Translations under genes and position numbers: made by a program
Shown: one piece after another, positions 27,306-40,664 of the stretch
Numbering within the stretch: the first letter of the stretch is position 1
Layout of the letters: each line of letters begins with the position of its first letter
Notes under the pieces: generated by a model
The model's input: the letters and a program-made list of their open reading frames with translations, nothing else
Told to the model about the DNA's origin: nothing
The model's database searches: none
DNA from: Microbacterium sp.
GTDB taxonomy: Bacteria; Actinomycetota; Actinomycetes; Actinomycetales; Microbacteriaceae
Length of the DNA: 64,000 bases
Reading direction: 5' to 3'
Assembly (NCBI GenBank): GCA_031277945.1
Contig: JAITLK010000002.1
Location: forward strand, 434,001-498,000

Positions 27306-27311
27306 AGGCTA
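27306..27311 (-). promoter_or_regulatory. -10 box TAGCCT, leaderless promoter of the his-trp cluster
   Basis: TAGCCT ends six bases (GGGAGG) before the hisE GTG at 27299. The box lies inside the last codons and stop region of rpe, so the intergenic gap is only nine bases. Confidence 0.6.
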
Positions 27312-27986
27312 CCGGGTGCGCGAGTGCGTGTGACGCCCCGCGGCGGTGCGCAGCGCGGCGATGGCGTTCGCGGGGTCGTCTGCGCCGAACACCGCGGAGC
27401 CCGCCACAAAGGTGTCCGCGCCGGCTGCGGCTGCCTGTTCGATGGTCGACGCCGAGATCCCGCCGTCCACCTGAAGCCACACCTGCGAACCCCGGCGGCG
27501 CGCTTCGTCGGCGAGCCGGGAGAGTTTGCCCATCTGATCGGCCATGAACGCCTGTCCGCCGAAGCCCGGATCAACGGTCATGACGAGGATCTGATCGAAC
27601 TCGTCCAGCACGTCGAAGAGGGGCTCGACGGCGGTGGTCGGCTTCACGGCCACTCCCGCGCGCGAACCGATGGAGCGCAGCCGCCGCGCGAGCGTGACCG
27701 GCGCACCCGCGGCCTCCAGATGGAATGTGACGCTTGCAGCTCCCAGTTCGGCGTAGGCCGGTGCCCATCGGTCGGCGTCGCTGATCATCAGGTGCACGTC
27801 CAGCGGCACGGGGCTGGTCGCCTGGATGCGCTCCACCATCTGGGTGCCGAAGGTAAGGTTCGGGACGAAATGGTTGTCCATGACATCGACGTGCACGAAG
27901 TCCGCCGTCGCGATGCGGGCGAGCTCCGCCTGCATGTTGACGAAGTCGGCGGCCAGGATGCTGGGGTTGATACGCGCGTCGGTCAC
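27309..27986 (-). CDS. rpe: Ribulose-phosphate 3-epimerase
   Basis: A 225-residue TIM-barrel enzyme of the pentose phosphate pathway. The start region RINPSILAADFVNMQAELARI, the metal site HVDVMDNHFVPNLTFG with its His and Asp, and VMTVDPGFGGQAFM are diagnostic. Two starts are possible. GTG 27986 gives the family-typical N-terminus and has CATAAT six bases upstream. GTG 28010 overlaps the rsmB stop (GTGA). I prefer 27986, though both may operate. Confidence 0.95.
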   Translation of the reverse strand: MTDARINPSILAADFVNMQAELARIATADFVHVDVMDNHFVPNLTFGTQMVERIQATSPVPLDVHLMISDADRWAPAYAELGAASVTFHLEAAGAPVTLARRLRSIGSRAGVAVKPTTAVEPLFDVLDEFDQILVMTVDPGFGGQAFMADQMGKLSRLADEARRRGSQVWLQVDGGISASTIEQAAAAGADTFVAGSAVFGADDPANAIAALRTAAGRHTHSRTR

Positions 27987-27992
27987 CCTCCC

Positions 27993-27998
27993 ATTATG
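27993..27998 (-). promoter_or_regulatory. -10 box CATAAT, candidate leaderless promoter of rpe
   Basis: CATAAT differs from the general bacterial -10 consensus TATAAT by one base and ends six bases (GGGAGG) before the GTG at 27986. It would free rpe from the long operon upstream. Confidence 0.5.
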
Positions 27999-28006
27999 TC
28001 CAGCGC

Positions 28007-29383
28007 TCACGGACGCCGCCGGAGAAGGGCCAGGAACATCCCGTCGGTGCCGTGCCGATGTGGCCAGAGCTGCGCGTGGCCCGTGCCGTCGGACGGCGCG
28101 GGCAGATCCAGGACACCGCGCGAGACCTGCTGCAGCGCGGCGCGCGCATCGAGCTCCTCCACGGCGTCGCCCCAGGTGCGACGCACGTCCGCGACGACGC
28201 CGGCGGTCTCTGCGAGGTGCGGGGAACACGTCACGTACGCGACCACTCCGCCGGGCTTCAGCGCGCTGATCGCCCCATCCAGGAGCTCGGTCTGCAGCGG
28301 CACGAGATCTCCGACGTCCGCCGGCGACTTTCGCCACCGCGCCTCGGGGCGCCGCCGCAGGGCGCCCAGGCCCGTGCACGGAGCGTCGACCAGGATGCGG
28401 TCGTAGGTCTGAGCGTGCGCGGCGGCGAAATGCCGGCCATCCTGCTCATACACCTCGACGTCCAGCGGGACGCCCGCGATCGCCTGTCGCACGAGCCCAG
28501 CGCGCGCGGGCGTGATCTCGTTCGCGTCCAGAGAAGCACCCAGCTCCAGCGCCCGTGCCGCCAGCAGGGCGGTCTTGCCTCCGGGGCCAGCGCACAGATC
28601 CAGCCAGCGCTCCCCCGCCCCCGGCATGTCGGCGAGACCCGCCAATGCCAGCGCCACCAGCTGCGAGCCCTCGTCCTGCACGCGCAGTCGCCCGCCGGAC
28701 CCTCGCACCACGGGGTCGGGTGCACCGGCGGCATGACGAAATCCTCTGGGCGAGTACGGTGTCGGCTCGGCGTCTGCCGGGACGTCGGCGAGACCCGGAA
28801 GGGCGGACAGCGTGACGGCTGGCGAGGCGTTGTCGGCGTCGAGGAGGTCGGCCAGTTCTTCCTCCCGCCCCTCCGCCTTCAGCGCACGACGCATGGCCCG
28901 CAGGATCCACACCGGGTGGGAGCTGGTGACGGCAAGCCTCTCGTCGTCGCTGCGCGACTGATCCTCCAGGCGGGCGATCCAGGCGTCGGCCCCGTCGGCC
29001 GAGATCCGACGCAGCACCGCGTTCGCGAATCCGGCGGCTTTCGCCCCTCCCGCGGATCGCGCGAGTTCCACCGATTCGTTGACGGCGGCGTGGGTGGCCA
29101 CACGCGTGGCGAAGAGCTGGTGTACAGCGAGTCGGAGGGCGTCCAGGACTTCCGGTTTGATGCGGTCGACCGGTCGATCCGCCGCGATCTCGATCACGGC
29201 GTCATAGGTGCCCTGGCGACGCAGCGTTCCGTACGTCAGCTCGGTGGCCAGGCCAGCATCGGATCCGGAGAGACCCGCGCGGGAGATCGCGGTGGGAAGG
29301 AGCAGGTTGGCGTACGCGTCGGAGCCGGACACGGCGCGCAGCACGTCGTACGCCACCAGCCGTGCGGGTGAGATGCGGGTCAT
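28007..29383 (-). CDS. rsmB: 16S rRNA (cytosine-967) C5-methyltransferase
   Basis: A 458-residue enzyme with an N-terminal NusB-like RNA-binding domain (about residues 1-150) and a C-terminal SAM-dependent methyltransferase. The SAM loop is LDLCAGPGGKTALLAA. The catalytic cysteines are in DAPCTGLGALRRRPEARWR and VAYVTCSPHLAET. I chose the ATG at 29383, overlapping the fmt stop by four bases, over longer frames. This is also called Fmu/Sun. Confidence 0.96.
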   Translation of the reverse strand: MTRISPARLVAYDVLRAVSGSDAYANLLLPTAISRAGLSGSDAGLATELTYGTLRRQGTYDAVIEIAADRPVDRIKPEVLDALRLAVHQLFATRVATHAAVNESVELARSAGGAKAAGFANAVLRRISADGADAWIARLEDQSRSDDERLAVTSSHPVWILRAMRRALKAEGREEELADLLDADNASPAVTLSALPGLADVPADAEPTPYSPRGFRHAAGAPDPVVRGSGGRLRVQDEGSQLVALALAGLADMPGAGERWLDLCAGPGGKTALLAARALELGASLDANEITPARAGLVRQAIAGVPLDVEVYEQDGRHFAAAHAQTYDRILVDAPCTGLGALRRRPEARWRKSPADVGDLVPLQTELLDGAISALKPGGVVAYVTCSPHLAETAGVVADVRRTWGDAVEELDARAALQQVSRGVLDLPAPSDGTGHAQLWPHRHGTDGMFLALLRRRP

Positions 29384-30339
29384 CGGGCAGTTCCTTCGGT
29401 ACGAGAGGCGGTGTCCGCCGTCGGCGGATCGATGGCGAGCTGGTCGACTCGGAGCCCTCGCCACCAGTCCCCTGCGGCCATGTCCTGCTTCCCAGCCGGC
29501 TGCACGCGGACCAGCTGCACGGGCCGGTCCGCAGTGCCGAGAAGCACCTGCTTCGCCTCCATGCGGATGATGCCGGCGGGAATCACGACCTCGGTGTCCA
29601 CCGTGGCGAGCTGAGAGATCTTGAGCGTGGTCCCCGCGATGCGGATGTGGGCTCCGGGTTCGGGGGTGACACCGCGGTAGCGGGCGAACAGGGCCGCCGC
29701 CCCCGCGGCGGGGTCCAGCAGCCCGTCGGCCAACGTCAGCTTGTGGGCGTAGCTCGGCTCGCCGACCTGTTCGGCGGGCGTCGAGCCCGCACCGATCGAG
29801 GTGACGATCTCCGGCAGCGCGGCCCCACCGATCTCGGCGAGCGCCAGCAGCACCTGTGCGGCCGTGGCATCCGGCTCCGGTGTGTAGGAGTCCTGCCGGT
29901 ACACGGCGCCGGCGTCGAGTTCGGCCACCAGCTGGAAGACCGCCCAGCCGAGTTCGGTCTCACCGGCGATCAGCGCACGCTGCACGGGAGCGGCTCCGCG
30001 CCACTTCGGAAGCAGCGAGAAGTGCAGGTTCACCCACCCAGCGCCGAGCCCCGTGAGCAGTGGCTCCCGCACCAGAGCGCCGTAGGCGACGATGACACCG
30101 AGGTCGGCATCGGTCGCGAGGATCGCGGCCGTGGCCTCGTCATCCAGGCGCGACGTCTTCAGGACCGCAAGCCCCAGCTCATCGGCGACCGCCGCAACCG
30201 GCGACGGGGTGAGCACGCGTTTGCGCCCCCGCGGCGCATCGGGGCGAGTGACGACGAGGACCACCTCGTGGTCCGAGGCGGCCAGGGCACGGAGTGCGGG
30301 CACGGCCGCCTCGGGCGTTCCGGCGAAGACGATGCGCAT
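29380..30339 (-). CDS. fmt: Methionyl-tRNA formyltransferase
   Basis: A 319-residue enzyme that formylates initiator Met-tRNA. MRIVFAGTPEAAVPALRAL is the start, and the N10-formyl-THF site includes the WVNLHFSLLPKWRGAAPVQRAL segment with the catalytic Asn/His and a later Asp. The ATG at 30339 is preceded by GAGGAG at four bases, which overlaps the priA stop. It is immediately upstream of rsmB, a common arrangement. Confidence 0.97.
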   Translation of the reverse strand: MRIVFAGTPEAAVPALRALAASDHEVVLVVTRPDAPRGRKRVLTPSPVAAVADELGLAVLKTSRLDDEATAAILATDADLGVIVAYGALVREPLLTGLGAGWVNLHFSLLPKWRGAAPVQRALIAGETELGWAVFQLVAELDAGAVYRQDSYTPEPDATAAQVLLALAEIGGAALPEIVTSIGAGSTPAEQVGEPSYAHKLTLADGLLDPAAGAAALFARYRGVTPEPGAHIRIAGTTLKISQLATVDTEVVIPAGIIRMEAKQVLLGTADRPVQLVRVQPAGKQDMAAGDWWRGLRVDQLAIDPPTADTASRTEGTAR

Positions 30340-30347
30340 GGCGCTCC

Positions 30348-32354
30348 TCACAGTTGGGGATCGGCGACATCGAGTCGCACTCGGAGAGTGGTGGCACGGA
30401 CGGCACGGCCGCGACCGCGCCTCCCGCGCAGAGCCGCGCTGACCACGCTTGCGCGCAGTGAGGCAGCCACGGCGGTTCCGACACCGTACTCGAAGCGCAG
30501 CAGCGCACGCGAGCGGGGTGTGTCGTCCTCATCGACGCGGACCGGGCCGACGACGGCATCAGGGGCCAGCGTGGGGACGTCCTCGTGAAGCACGCGCAGA
30601 GCCTCGTCCACCGCGGGCGGATCGCCTTCGATCACCGCGACTCGCGACGCGGGGGGCATGTGCAGCGGTAGACGTTCGGCGATCTCGGCACGAGCGAATG
30701 CCGGCTGGGTCCACGTGGCCAGCGCTCGTGCGACGCTGCCCGTCACCCCCACGAGGTGAACGGGTGCCCCCGGGGCGGCGAGGGCGGCGGCGTTTGACCA
30801 CCAGCGCAGACATGACTCGGCGATGCGGAGATCGTCAGCCATCAGCATGCGGTCGCCGTCCAGAAGCAGCACCGCCGCATACCCCCCGTCCGCCCGGGGC
30901 TCGGCGCCCCGGGTCGCCACCACGAGGGCGGGGCGGGAGTCGACCCGCTCCACGGGATGATCGCCGTCGGCGAGGATCACCCGGGTGTCGGCGAAAGCAC
31001 GGCCCAGGTCGTCTGCGGTGCGCTCCGATCCCGATGAGGCAAGGCGCACACGATCGGAGTCGCAGTTGCCACAGCGCCAGCCATGCGCCGTGCGCCCGCA
31101 CCATCGACACACCGGTGCGGCGCCGCGGGACGCGGCGAACAGCGGTCCGGAGCAGTGGCTGCAGCGCGCGGCGTTACGGCACTCCGCGCACACGAGCACG
31201 GGCGCGTACCCCGGACGTGCGACCTGCACGAGCACGGGGCCGTGCTCCAGCGCTTCGCGAGCGGCACGGAAGGCTGCGGACGGCACGCGTGTTCCGGGCC
31301 TCTCCCCCTGCGTCGTGGACGACAGGACCACCCGCGGCGCGTAGCGCCGGTGCGCCGTGATCTCGCGCAGATAGCCGAGACCCACAAGCCGTTCCGTATC
31401 GGCGGAGCGGGTGTGACCGATGAAGAGCAGAGCGTGACCGAACAGCTCCTGGCGCACCAGTGCGGCGTCTCGCGCATGGACGTAGGGGGCGAGGGGCTCA
31501 TCCAGCAGCGCGTCCCCGTCGTCCCAGACGGCGACGAGACCGGCGTCGACGGGGGCGTAGACGGCGGAGCGATTCCCGATCACGATGCAGGGGGTGTCAT
31601 CCAGCGTCCGCAGAAATGCGCGATAACGTTCGGGGCCGCTCTGGCGGGCGTCCACGCGCACCACCGCCGCCGCGGGAGCGAACTCCCCCAGAGCCAGTTC
31701 GAGGGCGTCCTGATCACGGTAGTCGGGCACCACCAGCACGCTGCTCCGCCCCGCGGCGAGGACTGACGTCGCGGCAGCGGCCAGGAGCACCATGCCCGCG
31801 GACACCGATTGCCCGTCTGCCACCGTCTCGGGACGGGCAGGGGCATCGACGACGATCCGCTGGCGCTCGTCTAGCGCCTCGGCCAGACCCGGGAACGCGC
31901 CCAGGGTCTCTGCGGCCCGGGTGAGGGCGTCCGCGGAGGGGGATGCAGCCTCGGCATCCTCGGCGGGATCCGCATCGCGCTGCGCCAGCCACGCCTTCTC
32001 CACGCGCACCTGGCGCTTCGGTACCACCAGGCGCAGGATGTCACTCACCGAGCCCGCCGCCCGATCCGCGACGCGCCGCGCGAGCGTGTAGAGCCGCCCC
32101 GGCATCACGACGGCGTCGGAGACGATCTCCTCGATGTCCGACAGCGCGCGTTCGGCCGCCTCCTCCACGCCCAGCTCCACGATGAAGCCGTCGACCACGC
32201 GCCCCACCGAGCGCAGCGGAACACGCACCCGCACGCCCGGTCGCGCGGAGTGCGCCAGCTCCGCCGGAACGGCATAGTCGAACAGCCGATCCAGCTGCGG
32301 AAGCGGCGAATCGATCAGCACCCGGGCGATCGGGCGCGAAGCGCTCCGGGTCAT
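30348..32354 (-). CDS. priA: Primosomal protein N' (PriA), helicase motifs absent
   Basis: A 668-residue replication-restart protein. The N-terminal DNA-binding domain starts IARVLIDSPLPQLDRLFDYAVP. The zinc-binding cysteines are present (CAECRNAARCSHCSGPL, CRWCG, CGNCD). The region where other PriA proteins have GSGKTEVY and DEEH contains neither, so ATPase and helicase activity are not expected. This is the normal state in actinobacterial PriA, not damage. It lies 11 bp after metK. Confidence 0.95.
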   Translation of the reverse strand: MTRSASRPIARVLIDSPLPQLDRLFDYAVPAELAHSARPGVRVRVPLRSVGRVVDGFIVELGVEEAAERALSDIEEIVSDAVVMPGRLYTLARRVADRAAGSVSDILRLVVPKRQVRVEKAWLAQRDADPAEDAEAASPSADALTRAAETLGAFPGLAEALDERQRIVVDAPARPETVADGQSVSAGMVLLAAAATSVLAAGRSSVLVVPDYRDQDALELALGEFAPAAAVVRVDARQSGPERYRAFLRTLDDTPCIVIGNRSAVYAPVDAGLVAVWDDGDALLDEPLAPYVHARDAALVRQELFGHALLFIGHTRSADTERLVGLGYLREITAHRRYAPRVVLSSTTQGERPGTRVPSAAFRAAREALEHGPVLVQVARPGYAPVLVCAECRNAARCSHCSGPLFAASRGAAPVCRWCGRTAHGWRCGNCDSDRVRLASSGSERTADDLGRAFADTRVILADGDHPVERVDSRPALVVATRGAEPRADGGYAAVLLLDGDRMLMADDLRIAESCLRWWSNAAALAAPGAPVHLVGVTGSVARALATWTQPAFARAEIAERLPLHMPPASRVAVIEGDPPAVDEALRVLHEDVPTLAPDAVVGPVRVDEDDTPRSRALLRFEYGVGTAVAASLRASVVSAALRGRRGRGRAVRATTLRVRLDVADPQL

Positions 32355-32365
32355 CTCTGCTGCGC

Positions 32366-33559
32366 TCAGAGGCCGGCCGCGCGACGCAGATCGTCCACGC
32401 GATCGGTGCGCTCCCAGGTGAAGTCGGGCAGTTCGCGTCCGAAGTGACCGTACGCGGCAGTACGACGATAGATGGGACGCAGCAGGTCAAGGTCCTCGAT
32501 GATGGCGGCGGGGCGCAGGTCGAAGGTCTGCGAGATGGCGCGGGTGATGACGTCGTCCGCCACGGCCCCGGTACCGAAGGTCTCGACATAGAGACCCACG
32601 GGCGCAGCCTTGCCGATGGCGTAGGCCACTTGCACTTCGAGGCGGTCCGCGAGGCCGGCGGCCACCGCGTTCTTGGCCACCCACCGCATCGCGTAGGCGG
32701 CGGAGCGGTCCACCTTCGACGGGTCCTTGCCGCTGAAGGCGCCGCCACCGTGACGGGACGCCCCGCCGTAGGTGTCGACGATGATCTTGCGTCCGGTCAG
32801 GCCGGCATCTCCCTTGGGCCCGCCGATGACGAACGGACCGGCGGGGTTGAAATACAGCTGATAGTCGGAGATATCGAGTCCGGACTCGGCCAGCACCGGA
32901 TCGATCACGTGCTGCTTGACGAGGTCGCGCAGCGCCTCCTGGGAGATCTCAGGGCCGTGCTGGGTGGAGAGCACGACCGCCTCCACGGTCTTCGGCGTGA
33001 AGCCGTCGTAGCCGAGGGTGACCTGGGTCTTGCCGTCCGGGCGCAGCCACGGGATGAGCTCGCCCTCGTGACGAACCGCAGCCAGGCGCTCTGCCATGCG
33101 GTGCGAGATCCACGATGCCGCCGGCATGAGCTGTGCCGTCTCGTTCGTCGCGAAACCGAACATGATCCCCTGGTCGCCCGCACCCTGCTCATCGCGCAGG
33201 TCACCCGATCCCTCCCGCGCCTCCAGCGCGGTGCTGACGCCCGCGTGGATGTCGCTCGACTGCTCGCCGACAGAGATCGATACGCCGCACGAGTCGCCGT
33301 CGAACCCGGTGTCGCTGGAGCGATAGCCGATGTCGGTGATCACCTCACGCACGATGCCGGTGATGTCCGAGTAGGAGTCGGTGCGCACCTCGCCCGCAAC
33401 GTGCACCAGACCGGTGGTGACCATCGTCTCCACGGCGACCTTGGCGCCTGGGTCCTGGCGCAGCAGGTCATCGAGGATGGCGTCCGAGATCTGGTCGCAG
33501 ATCTTGTCGGGGTGGCCCTCCGTGACGGATTCCGAGGTGAACAGGCGAAGGTCGGTCAT
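32366..33559 (-). CDS. metK: S-adenosylmethionine synthetase
   Basis: A 397-residue tetrameric enzyme making SAM from methionine and [27 protein letters not shown] at the N-terminus holds the ATP-contacting His. [16 protein letters not shown] and the P-loop-like [20 protein letters not shown] are also complete. The ATG at 33559 is chosen with CGGAG five bases before it. A hairpin separates it from rpoZ. No SAM riboswitch is evident upstream. Confidence 0.98.
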   Translation of the reverse strand: MTDLRLFTSESVTEGHPDKICDQISDAILDDLLRQDPGAKVAVETMVTTGLVHVAGEVRTDSYSDITGIVREVITDIGYRSSDTGFDGDSCGVSISVGEQSSDIHAGVSTALEAREGSGDLRDEQGAGDQGIMFGFATNETAQLMPAASWISHRMAERLAAVRHEGELIPWLRPDGKTQVTLGYDGFTPKTVEAVVLSTQHGPEISQEALRDLVKQHVIDPVLAESGLDISDYQLYFNPAGPFVIGGPKGDAGLTGRKIIVDTYGGASRHGGGAFSGKDPSKVDRSAAYAMRWVAKNAVAAGLADRLEVQVAYAIGKAAPVGLYVETFGTGAVADDVITRAISQTFDLRPAAIIEDLDLLRPIYRRTAAYGHFGRELPDFTWERTDRVDDLRRAAGL

Positions 33560-33604
33560 CGTGACTCCGAGCGGTCGGGGCGGGAAGGGTCGGGAAACGA
33601 GTAT

Positions 33605-33637
33605 GCCCGCCGTCACGGACATTCCGAGACGGCGGGC
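33605..33637. terminator. Hairpin between rpoZ and metK
   Basis: A 10-bp stem, GCCCGCCGTC with GACGGCGGGC, has a 13-base loop and lies 12 bp after the rpoZ stop. There is no T-tract. It may terminate or attenuate transcription into metK. Confidence 0.6.
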
Positions 33638-33648
33638 AATACGGGGAC

Positions 33649-33903
33649 TTACTCAGCGGCGCGCAGGCGCAGCTTGTCCTCGTTGATCTCGTGCAGGGCG
33701 ATGGTGAGGGGCTTGTCCTCCACCGACGAGTCGACCAGCGGGCCCACGTTGTCGAAGAGGTTGCCCTCCTGCAGGTCCGAGTAGTAGTCGTTGATCTGAC
33801 GCGCACGCTTGGACGCGTAGATCACGAGCTGGTACTTCGAGTCGACCTTGTTGAGCAGGTTGTCGATGGGGGGATCGATGATCCCGCCGTTGTGTCCGGC
33901 CAT
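33649..33903 (-). CDS. rpoZ: RNA polymerase omega subunit
   Basis: An 84-residue subunit that helps assemble beta' into RNA polymerase. [26 protein letters not shown] covers the conserved core and [15 protein letters not shown] the C-terminal part. AGGAGG lies seven bases before the ATG at 33903. It follows gmk with 58 bp between, the standard actinobacterial order. Confidence 0.97.
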   Translation of the reverse strand: MAGHNGGIIDPPIDNLLNKVDSKYQLVIYASKRARQINDYYSDLQEGNLFDNVGPLVDSSVEDKPLTIALHEINEDKLRLRAAE

Positions 33904-33961
33904 GGCAAACCTCCTGGATGCGGCGACGGATGCGTAATGCGTTGGTGGGCGCGCGAAGATA

Positions 33962-34870
33962 TCAGCGCGCCGGTGCCTCGTACAAGTCTACGACCTCGCG
34001 CGCCGCCGTGGCGACATCCTCGTTGACGACACGGAAGTCGAACTCGTTCTGGAAGGCCAGCTCGGTCTTCGCCGTGCGCAGCCGCCGGGCGCGCTCCTCG
34101 GCGTCTTCGGTGCCACGACCGACCAGCCGGCTCACCAGCTCGTCCCAGGACGGAGGCAGCAGGAAGACCAGTGTCGCGCTGGGGTCGTTCTCGCGCACCT
34201 GGCGTGCCCCCTGCAGATCGATCTCGAGCAGCACACTGCGGCCCTCGGCCAGCGCCCTCTGGATGGGACCACGGGGTGTGCCGTAGCGGTGCTTGTTGTG
34301 AACCGTGGCCCACTCCAGCAGTTCGCCCGCCGCGATCATCCGGTCGAACTCGGCGTCGTCGACGAAGAAGTAGTGCACGCCGTCCTGCTCTCCCGGGCGC
34401 GGGGCACGGGTGGTCGCAGAGACCGAGAGCATGATCTCCGGGTGGTCCTCCCGGATCTTCGCGGCCACCGTGCCCTTGCCCACGGCCGTGGGACCGGCCA
34501 GCACGAGCAGGCGGCTGCGGCCGTGTCGGGCGCGCCCCTGCGGCACGCGCCAGTCCAGCCAGGCCTGCAGCTCGCGCTGCTGCCGAGCCCCGAGCCCGCC
34601 CAGACGCTTGACCGGCGAGATGCCGAGCTCGTCGAGGATACGGTCGCGCTTTCCGACGCCGATCGCAGGGATCGCCGTCAGGAACTCGGTGACGCGCATG
34701 GTTCCGGAGGGCGTGGTCGGGTCCTCCAGAGCGCGACGCAACACCTCCTGCGGCGACACGACGCGCGTGCTCAGGTCGCGTTTCAGCGACGCACGTGCGC
34801 GCCGCGCAGCCACCGCCTTCTGCGATGCCGCAATTCGATCCACCTCGGGGGGACGCTGGCCTTCAGCCAC
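33962..34870 (-). CDS. gmk: mIHF-like domain fused to guanylate kinase
   Basis: A 302-residue fusion. Residues about 15-108 match actinobacterial integration host factor ([13 protein letters not shown], then [27 protein letters not shown], then [10 protein letters not shown]), a DNA-binding helix-two-turn-helix protein usually encoded by its own gene just upstream of gmk. Residues from about 119 are guanylate kinase: P-loop GPTAVGKG at 126-133, [17 protein letters not shown] for GMP binding, and [12 protein letters not shown]. No internal stop or start with a ribosome binding site separates the halves. It overlaps pyrF by eight bases. Confidence 0.95.
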   Translation of the reverse strand: MAEGQRPPEVDRIAASQKAVAARRARASLKRDLSTRVVSPQEVLRRALEDPTTPSGTMRVTEFLTAIPAIGVGKRDRILDELGISPVKRLGGLGARQQRELQAWLDWRVPQGRARHGRSRLLVLAGPTAVGKGTVAAKIREDHPEIMLSVSATTRAPRPGEQDGVHYFFVDDAEFDRMIAAGELLEWATVHNKHRYGTPRGPIQRALAEGRSVLLEIDLQGARQVRENDPSATLVFLLPPSWDELVSRLVGRGTEDAEERARRLRTAKTELAFQNEFDFRVVNEDVATAAREVVDLYEAPAR

Positions 34871-35710
34871 GAGCGATCTCCAGTTCTTCGTTGCGCGTGC
34901 GGATCGCGGGGATCAGGCCATCAGGGCCGGCACGCAGGATGCCGCGGCTTTCGCTCGCGATGACAGTCGGCGCCAAGGCGCCGAAGATGTCCCCCAAGTC
35001 GCGCAGCTGTGCACCTTGCGCACCGAACCCGGGCGCCAGAATCGGCGCGGGCGGGTCCAGATGCGCGGGAACACCGCGCGCGGCCAGATCCACCGTCGCC
35101 CCGATGACGAAGCCGAAGCTCCCCCACCCCCCAGGCTCTGTGGTCCGTCTGTTGCGCTCGGACACCTCGCCGATGACCTGCTCGGTCACCGTGCGGGCGT
35201 CGGCGTCGAAGGCGCTCTGCAGCGCGATCGCCTCCGGGTTGCTGGTGGCGGCCAGCACGAAGAGTCCCTTCCCGTACCGGGCGGCGGCCTCGAACGCAGG
35301 CTCGAGCGCACCCACGCCGAGATACGGACTCACCGTCAGCGCGTCGCTCTCCAGCGGCGCCCCCGGAGCGAGCCACGCCTGCGCGTAGCCCTCGGTGGTC
35401 GAGCCGATGTCGCCGCGCTTCGCGTCGGCGATGACCAGCAGACCGGCCGCGCGCGCCTGGCGGATCACGTCCTCCAGAACGGTGAAACCTGCGGCCCCGT
35501 ACCGTTCGAAGAACGACACCTGCGGCTTCACGATGCCGACCTCACCCGCGCTGGCCTCGATCACCCGGAGCGAGAACTCCCGGACCCCGGCGGCCGAGAC
35601 CGGCAGCCCCCACTGCTCGAGAAGGGCGTCATGCGGGTCGATTCCCACGCACAGCGGTCCCCGCGTCGCGATGGCATCGCGAACGCGGGAACCGAAGGAC
35701 TGCGTCGTCG

Positions 35711-35714
<4 letters not shown>
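34863..35714 (-). CDS. pyrF: Orotidine 5'-phosphate decarboxylase, type 2
   Basis: A 283-residue enzyme making UMP from OMP. The catalytic Lys-Asp set is in [21 protein letters not shown], and [18 protein letters not shown] is the type-2 N-terminus. [11 protein letters not shown] and [12 protein letters not shown] complete the barrel. It overlaps carB by four bases and gmk by eight. Confidence 0.97.
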
Positions 35715-39006
<3,292 letters not shown>

Positions 39007-39007
<1 letters not shown>

Positions 39008-40161
39008 TACTCGGAGTCCTTCTTCGTCAGGTGCGCGATGACCAGGTCGCGGAAGCGGTCGAACAGGTAGTTGGCGTCGTGGGGGCCCGCTGCGGCCTCG
39101 GGGTGGTACTGCACCGAGAAGGCGGGGATGTCGATGGCGCGCAGGCCCTCGACCACCTGGTCGTTGAGCCCGACATGGCTCACCTCGACCTGTCCGTACC
39201 CGTTCGGGCTCTCGAACGTCCCCTCGACAGGGGCATCGACCGCGAAGCCGTGGTTGTGCGCCGTGATCTCCACGCGACCGGTGGCCTTGTCCAGCACCGG
39301 CTGGTTGATGCCGCGGTGACCGAAGGTGAGCTTGTACGTGCCGAGCCCGAGCGCGCGACCGAACAGCTGATTGCCGAAGCAGATCCCGAAGTAGGGCAGG
39401 CGTGCGTCCAGAACCTCGCGCAGCACGGCCACCTGGGAGTCGGAGGCTGCGGGGTCGCCGGGGCCGTTGGAGTAGAACACCGCGACCGGGTCGATCGCCT
39501 GGATGTCGGCGAACGTGCTCGCCTGCGGCAGGACGTGGACGTCGAAGCCGCGCGCGGCGAGGTTGTCGAGCGTGGCCTGCTTGACACCGAGGTCGAGCAC
39601 GGCCAGGTTCCCGAGGCGCTCCCCCGTGGCGGGGACGACAGTCGGCGCGGTCACGGAGACCTCGGCGGAGAGGTTCTGACCCGCCATCTCGGGTGCCTCG
39701 CGCACGATACGCAGCTGCTCCTCCGCGGGCAGGCTCGCGGCCTCGCCGGAGAAGATGCCGCCGCGCATGGAGCCGGCCGAGCGGATGTGGCGCGTCACGG
39801 CGCGAGTGTCGATGCCGGAGATGCCGACGATGCCGTCGCGCTCAAGGGAGTCATCCAGCGAGCCGGTGGCACGCCAGTTCGACACGACGCGGGACGCGTC
39901 TCGCACCACGTACCCGGACACCCAGATGCGGCGGGACTCGTCGTCCTCGCCGTTCATCCCGGTGTTGCCGATGTGAGGTGCGGTCTGCAGGACGATCTGT
40001 CCCGCGTAGGAGGGGTCGGTGATGGTCTCCTGGTATCCGGTCATGCCGGTGGTGAAGACCACTTCACCGAGGGTCGTGCCGCGCGCGCCGTAGGCGTTGC
40101 CGGCGTGGCGGGTGCCGTCTTCGAGGACGAGGACGGCCGGGTCGAGGGAGAGCAGGGTCAT
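39007..40161 (-). CDS. carA: Carbamoyl phosphate synthase, small subunit
   Basis: A 384-residue glutaminase subunit. The class I amidotransferase nucleophile is in [15 protein letters not shown]; the His-Glu pair is in [14 protein letters not shown]. In the nucleophile elbow the usual His after Gly is Asn, which is common in actinobacterial CarA. It overlaps the PH protein gene by four bases. Confidence 0.97.
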
Positions 40162-40664
40162 GCTTCTGTTCCAGTCGATGCGGGAGCCGGGATCAGGGAG
40201 TCGATCGCGGCGATGAGTTCTTGGGGAGAGGTCTGCTGGAGGCGGACGTAGGAGTCCACCGGCCGACCGGGGGCGATGAGCCAGACCAGACGGACCAGCC
40301 CGTCGCGCTCCACGACCTTGTCGATCGTGACCGTGGCGGTGCCGACGGATACCAGCGCGCTGCGCGGGATGGAGACGGTGGGCTCGCCCGTGAGTGCGAG
40401 TCGCACGCCTTCGTCGAGCACGGTCACGGTCGCGCGAGCGCGGTAGGCGAGGTGCTTGATCGCGAGACGGTTCAAGGCGTCGTCGTGCGCCGTGGTGGCG
40501 ACGTACAGTCCCGATGCCTCATACCGTTCGACGCCCGCGATCGCTGCGATCGGGGCGATGAGGGCGGCGTCTCGCCGCGTTCGTCGTCGCCAGCCCCAGA
40601 GCATCAGGCCGATGAGGAGCACGGCGACGGCGATCATCACCAGGAGGGCGCCTTCGCGGCTCAT
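40158..40664 (-). CDS. PH-like domain membrane protein
   Basis: A 168-residue protein with one N-terminal transmembrane helix (about residues 6-24, [19 protein letters not shown]) followed by basic residues and a soluble domain of beta strands consistent with the PH-like domain reported for actinobacterial proteins between pyrC and carA. Function unknown. It overlaps pyrC (ATGA) and carA, so it is expressed with the pathway. A membrane role for the pyrimidine enzymes would be speculation. Confidence 0.85.
   Translation of the reverse strand: MSREGALLVMIAVAVLLIGLMLWGWRRRTRRDAALIAPIAAIAGVERYEASGLYVATTAHDDALNRLAIKHLAYRARATVTVLDEGVRLALTGEPTVSIPRSALVSVGTATVTIDKVVERDGLVRLVWLIAPGRPVDSYVRLQQTSPQELIAAIDSLIPAPASTGTEA

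Noticed and set aside
30348..32354. Loss of helicase motifs in PriA as a sign of decay
   Set aside because: Actinobacterial PriA proteins generally lack them; the zinc cysteines and DNA-binding domain are intact and the reading frame is whole.
33560..33648. A SAM riboswitch before metK
   Set aside because: Only a simple 10-bp hairpin is present; conserved SAM aptamer blocks are absent.
39340..39400. CarA nucleophile elbow with Asn instead of His as a defect
   Set aside because: The [14 protein letters not shown] form is common in actinobacterial CarA, and the catalytic Cys, His and Glu are present.
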